From: JBBDMX01 sp040878035
Lineage (GTDB): Bacteria > Planctomycetota > Phycisphaerae > Phycisphaerales > Phycisphaeraceae
Direction: 5' to 3'
Length of the DNA stretch: 64,000 nt
Assembly (NCBI GenBank): GCA_040878035.1
Contig: JBBDMX010000059.1
Coordinates: 33,617-97,616, forward strand
Of the stretch, positions 62,277-64,000 are shown in pieces; the stretch's first letter is position 1, and each line of letters opens with the position of its first letter. A program made the position numbers and the translations under genes. The notes under the pieces were generated by a model that saw only the letters and a program-made list of their open reading frames with translations, was not told where the DNA came from and searched no databases.

Positions 62277-62999
62277 TCATCTGCGCGCCTGAATCAGTTC
62301 AATGGCCCTCTGGGCGAACCGTTCACCCAGCTTCTGGTAGCCTTCCTTGCTGTAATGCAGACCGTTGTGTTCGCCGTTGAGGTCGTCGGTGTCCACCCAT
62401 GCCCGCGTCTTGGGGTCCTCCTGGGCGAACTTGACCTGGGCCTGGCGGATGATGTTCCAGCCCGGCCGGTCCTCCGTCTGGTCCACGCCGTAGTCGCTGA
62501 TGCGACCGAGGACAAAGTCGATGTCCTTGCGGTTCAGGTCTGTCTGCAGTTGCGCTAGAATTCCGTGGAGGGACTTTTCGTAACGCTCGGCGTATCCTTG
62601 ATGGTTCGCATCCGCTTCGCCCTGCATCCAGACAAAGGTGACGCTCGCGGGGCGGGGCTTACCCGCCAACGCCTCCTTCACGGCCGCCAGCAGCGTGTCG
62701 TAGTGGCGTCCGTTCCTGCCCTTCCCCTTCACCTGCGCACCCTCGGGCGCTTGCCAATCCTTGTACCACATGCGGATCAACTGCCCGTTGACCGCATGTT
62801 TGACGACGACCACGTCGTCATGGACGAAGGCTTCCTTAAGCATGGGCGTAAAAGAGACGTCCGGGTCCATGGCCGCCATGTTCGACTGGCCCGAGAGAAT
62901 GAACAGGCGCACGGGTTTGGGCGGTTGCGCATCGGCAGCCCCGACCGTCAGCAGCAAGGCCGCCAGACCGCCAATACTCCACAATATCCAGCGCGACAT
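62277..62999 (-). CDS. Secreted sialate O-acetylesterase-like SGNH hydrolase
   Basis: A 240-residue exported esterase of the SASA/DUF303 group. A signal helix is at residues ~2-24 (ILWSIGGLAALLLTVGAADA). The catalytic pieces are visible: RLFILSGQSNMAAMDPD with the nucleophile Ser in GQSNM, VTFVWMQGEADANHQGYAER with the GEAD block, and a late NGLHYSKEGYQKLGERF with the His. Such enzymes remove acetyl groups from sugars in polysaccharides. A second ATG four codons upstream (63011) is possible. It lies between the pseudopilin and PEP-CTERM genes on the same strand. Confidence 0.9.
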   Translation of the reverse strand: MSRWILWSIGGLAALLLTVGAADAQPPKPVRLFILSGQSNMAAMDPDVSFTPMLKEAFVHDDVVVVKHAVNGQLIRMWYKDWQAPEGAQVKGKGRNGRHYDTLLAAVKEALAGKPRPASVTFVWMQGEADANHQGYAERYEKSLHGILAQLQTDLNRKDIDFVLGRISDYGVDQTEDRPGWNIIRQAQVKFAQEDPKTRAWVDTDDLNGEHNGLHYSKEGYQKLGERFAQRAIELIQARR

Positions 63000-63051
63000 A
63001 TCCAAACACACGGCTAGCTCCTAACGTCCAAGGTCTCTACTTCCCGTGGCA

Positions 63052-63798
63052 TCACGATTTCCTGCGATGCGACATCACCATCAATCCGCCGATCACCAAT
63101 AGCGCCAGCGAGGCCGGTTCCGGGACAACGTCGTCGCTGAGCAGAACGTTGTCGAAGCGCGTTTCCTGGCTGGTCGCGTCGGCAAGCGTTGCGTCGTTGT
63201 CCGGACCGTGCCAGGTGTAGAAGCGGAATGTGACGGCCGTGCTCACGCTCTGCAGACCGGCAACACCCGTGAGGTCGATCGCCTGCAAGGCGTAGCCGTT
63301 GCCGTTGGAACCGTTGACTCTCGAGCCTGTACCAACGCTGATGCCGGCCGTAGCAAACCCGTCGAGCGAGTACTGCGCATCGTAGAATGCCGTGAAGCCA
63401 GTATTGCCGCCGCCGCCGCGTTCGCCACCAAAATCAAAATCGAGAGCGGTGAGGTTCAGTGGTATGGCGGGCGTGACGGTGAATTGCCAGTAGTACCCGC
63501 CGTCAAGAGTCTTCGCATCAGCTTCCGTGTGCGCCGCGGCCGTGCCGTCGTTCCAGGCGGCATCTTGGCCACCATCGGTCACGACGCCAAAGCCGCCGGT
63601 CTCGGCGCCGAACTGACCGGTGAAACTCGTCGCCGACGTCAGCCCGGGCCCCACGCTTGTCGGGCTAGCTGACGGACCCGTAAAGTCATAGGTCACGAGC
63701 ATGGCGGCATTGGCCCTCGGGATAGAGATGACAAATGCGCCAGCAGCGATCGCCAGTAGAACAGCATGCATCTTGCACGATTCAGAAATGGACATCAT
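63052..63798 (-). CDS. PEP-CTERM sorting domain protein
   Basis: A 248-residue secreted protein. The signal peptide covers about residues 1-31 (HAVLLAIAAGAFVISIPRAN, cleavage after ANA). The C-terminal sorting tag is complete: VPEPASLALLVIGGLMVMSH followed by RRKS, i.e. Pro-Glu-Pro, membrane helix and Arg cluster. An exosortase (EpsH-like, not in the window) should cut here. The mature part is a beta-sandwich-like domain with LTALDFDFGGERGGGGNTGF. AAGGAG is placed five nt before ATG 63798. No partner gene is adjacent apart from the esterase downstream. Confidence 0.9.
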   Translation of the reverse strand: MMSISESCKMHAVLLAIAAGAFVISIPRANAAMLVTYDFTGPSASPTSVGPGLTSATSFTGQFGAETGGFGVVTDGGQDAAWNDGTAAAHTEADAKTLDGGYYWQFTVTPAIPLNLTALDFDFGGERGGGGNTGFTAFYDAQYSLDGFATAGISVGTGSRVNGSNGNGYALQAIDLTGVAGLQSVSTAVTFRFYTWHGPDNDATLADATSQETRFDNVLLSDDVVPEPASLALLVIGGLMVMSHRRKS

Positions 63799-64000
63799 AT
63801 TTCTCCTTTTGAGGCAGACCAACACTTGGGATGACTGTATGAAACATGGTCAATAATAGCGCCCCTAAGCTGCAAATGCTCCCCGCCATATTGTGATTCA
63901 GCAGTGATCTCATTGCAGAGCTTCTTGTCAAAACGACACTCACGTTGGGGAGACAGAGCTTCTTCGCCGCGATGGTATGAGCAGGGCGCCGCCCGCGATC

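Overview
The window is high-GC bacterial chromosome, most likely from a planctomycete, possibly class Phycisphaerae. The order-level guess is inference. Supporting signs are a PEP-CTERM surface protein, a prepilin-type protein of planctomycete style, a sialate-esterase-like SGNH protein, a MoxR/DUF58/BatA/VWA operon with giant partner proteins, zinc-ribbon and PH-like membrane proteins, and many short intergenic repeat families.

Layout. 1-2197: the 3' part of dnaN and an RdgC-like gene. 2263-3209: a tandem MntA-MntA-HepT toxin-antitoxin cassette, translationally coupled to an alanine dehydrogenase gene with a shifted reading frame near its 3' end (3206-4290). 4333-6299: a nucleoside hydrolase and an L-galactose-dehydrogenase-like aldo/keto reductase. 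6300-10300: an accessory zone with a transposase remnant, an A+T-rich lipoprotein gene flanked by 39-bp direct repeats, a gene fragment, and a beta-propeller gene flanked by inverted copies of a 72-bp REPIN-like element. 10311-14102: a secreted HEAT-repeat protein and a GH2 glycosidase. 14169-17930: an ExbB-ExbD-TolA-like operon whose last gene has a long coiled coil and a sensory-looking C-terminal domain.

18137-26179 is the housekeeping core: nuoB, clpP, a small coiled-coil protein, rpoD, dnaG, rpmB, rpoZ and coaC. dnaG carries a heptamer repeat inserted in frame. 26299-30464: a PNPOx-family protein, an MFS exporter, an AraC regulator and a uroporphyrinogen-decarboxylase-like methyltransferase. 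30827-33838: small membrane proteins, one of them frameshifted, and a large membrane-anchored protein. 34232-35863: prfC.

36158-43531 is a giant glycine-rich type Va autotransporter built from roughly 27 modules, many of them 61 residues long and alternating between two types. 44090-44959 is a secreted protein of unknown function. 45467-61372 is an eight-gene minus-strand operon with ATGA overlaps: alpha/alpha-toroid protein, a protein with two degenerate thioredoxin folds, MoxR ATPase, DUF58, BatA-like VWA, a second VWA protein, a DUF4175-like protein and a coiled-coil periplasmic protein. It looks like one envelope-associated assembly or stress machine. 61509-63798 holds a pseudopilin, a secreted SGNH esterase and a PEP-CTERM protein.

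The most unusual features are the modular autotransporter, the complete MoxR/VWA operon with its degenerate thioredoxin partner, the REPIN pair with a duplicated insertion site, the repeat inside dnaG, and the doubled MntA antitoxin. No tRNA, rRNA or CRISPR array was found.
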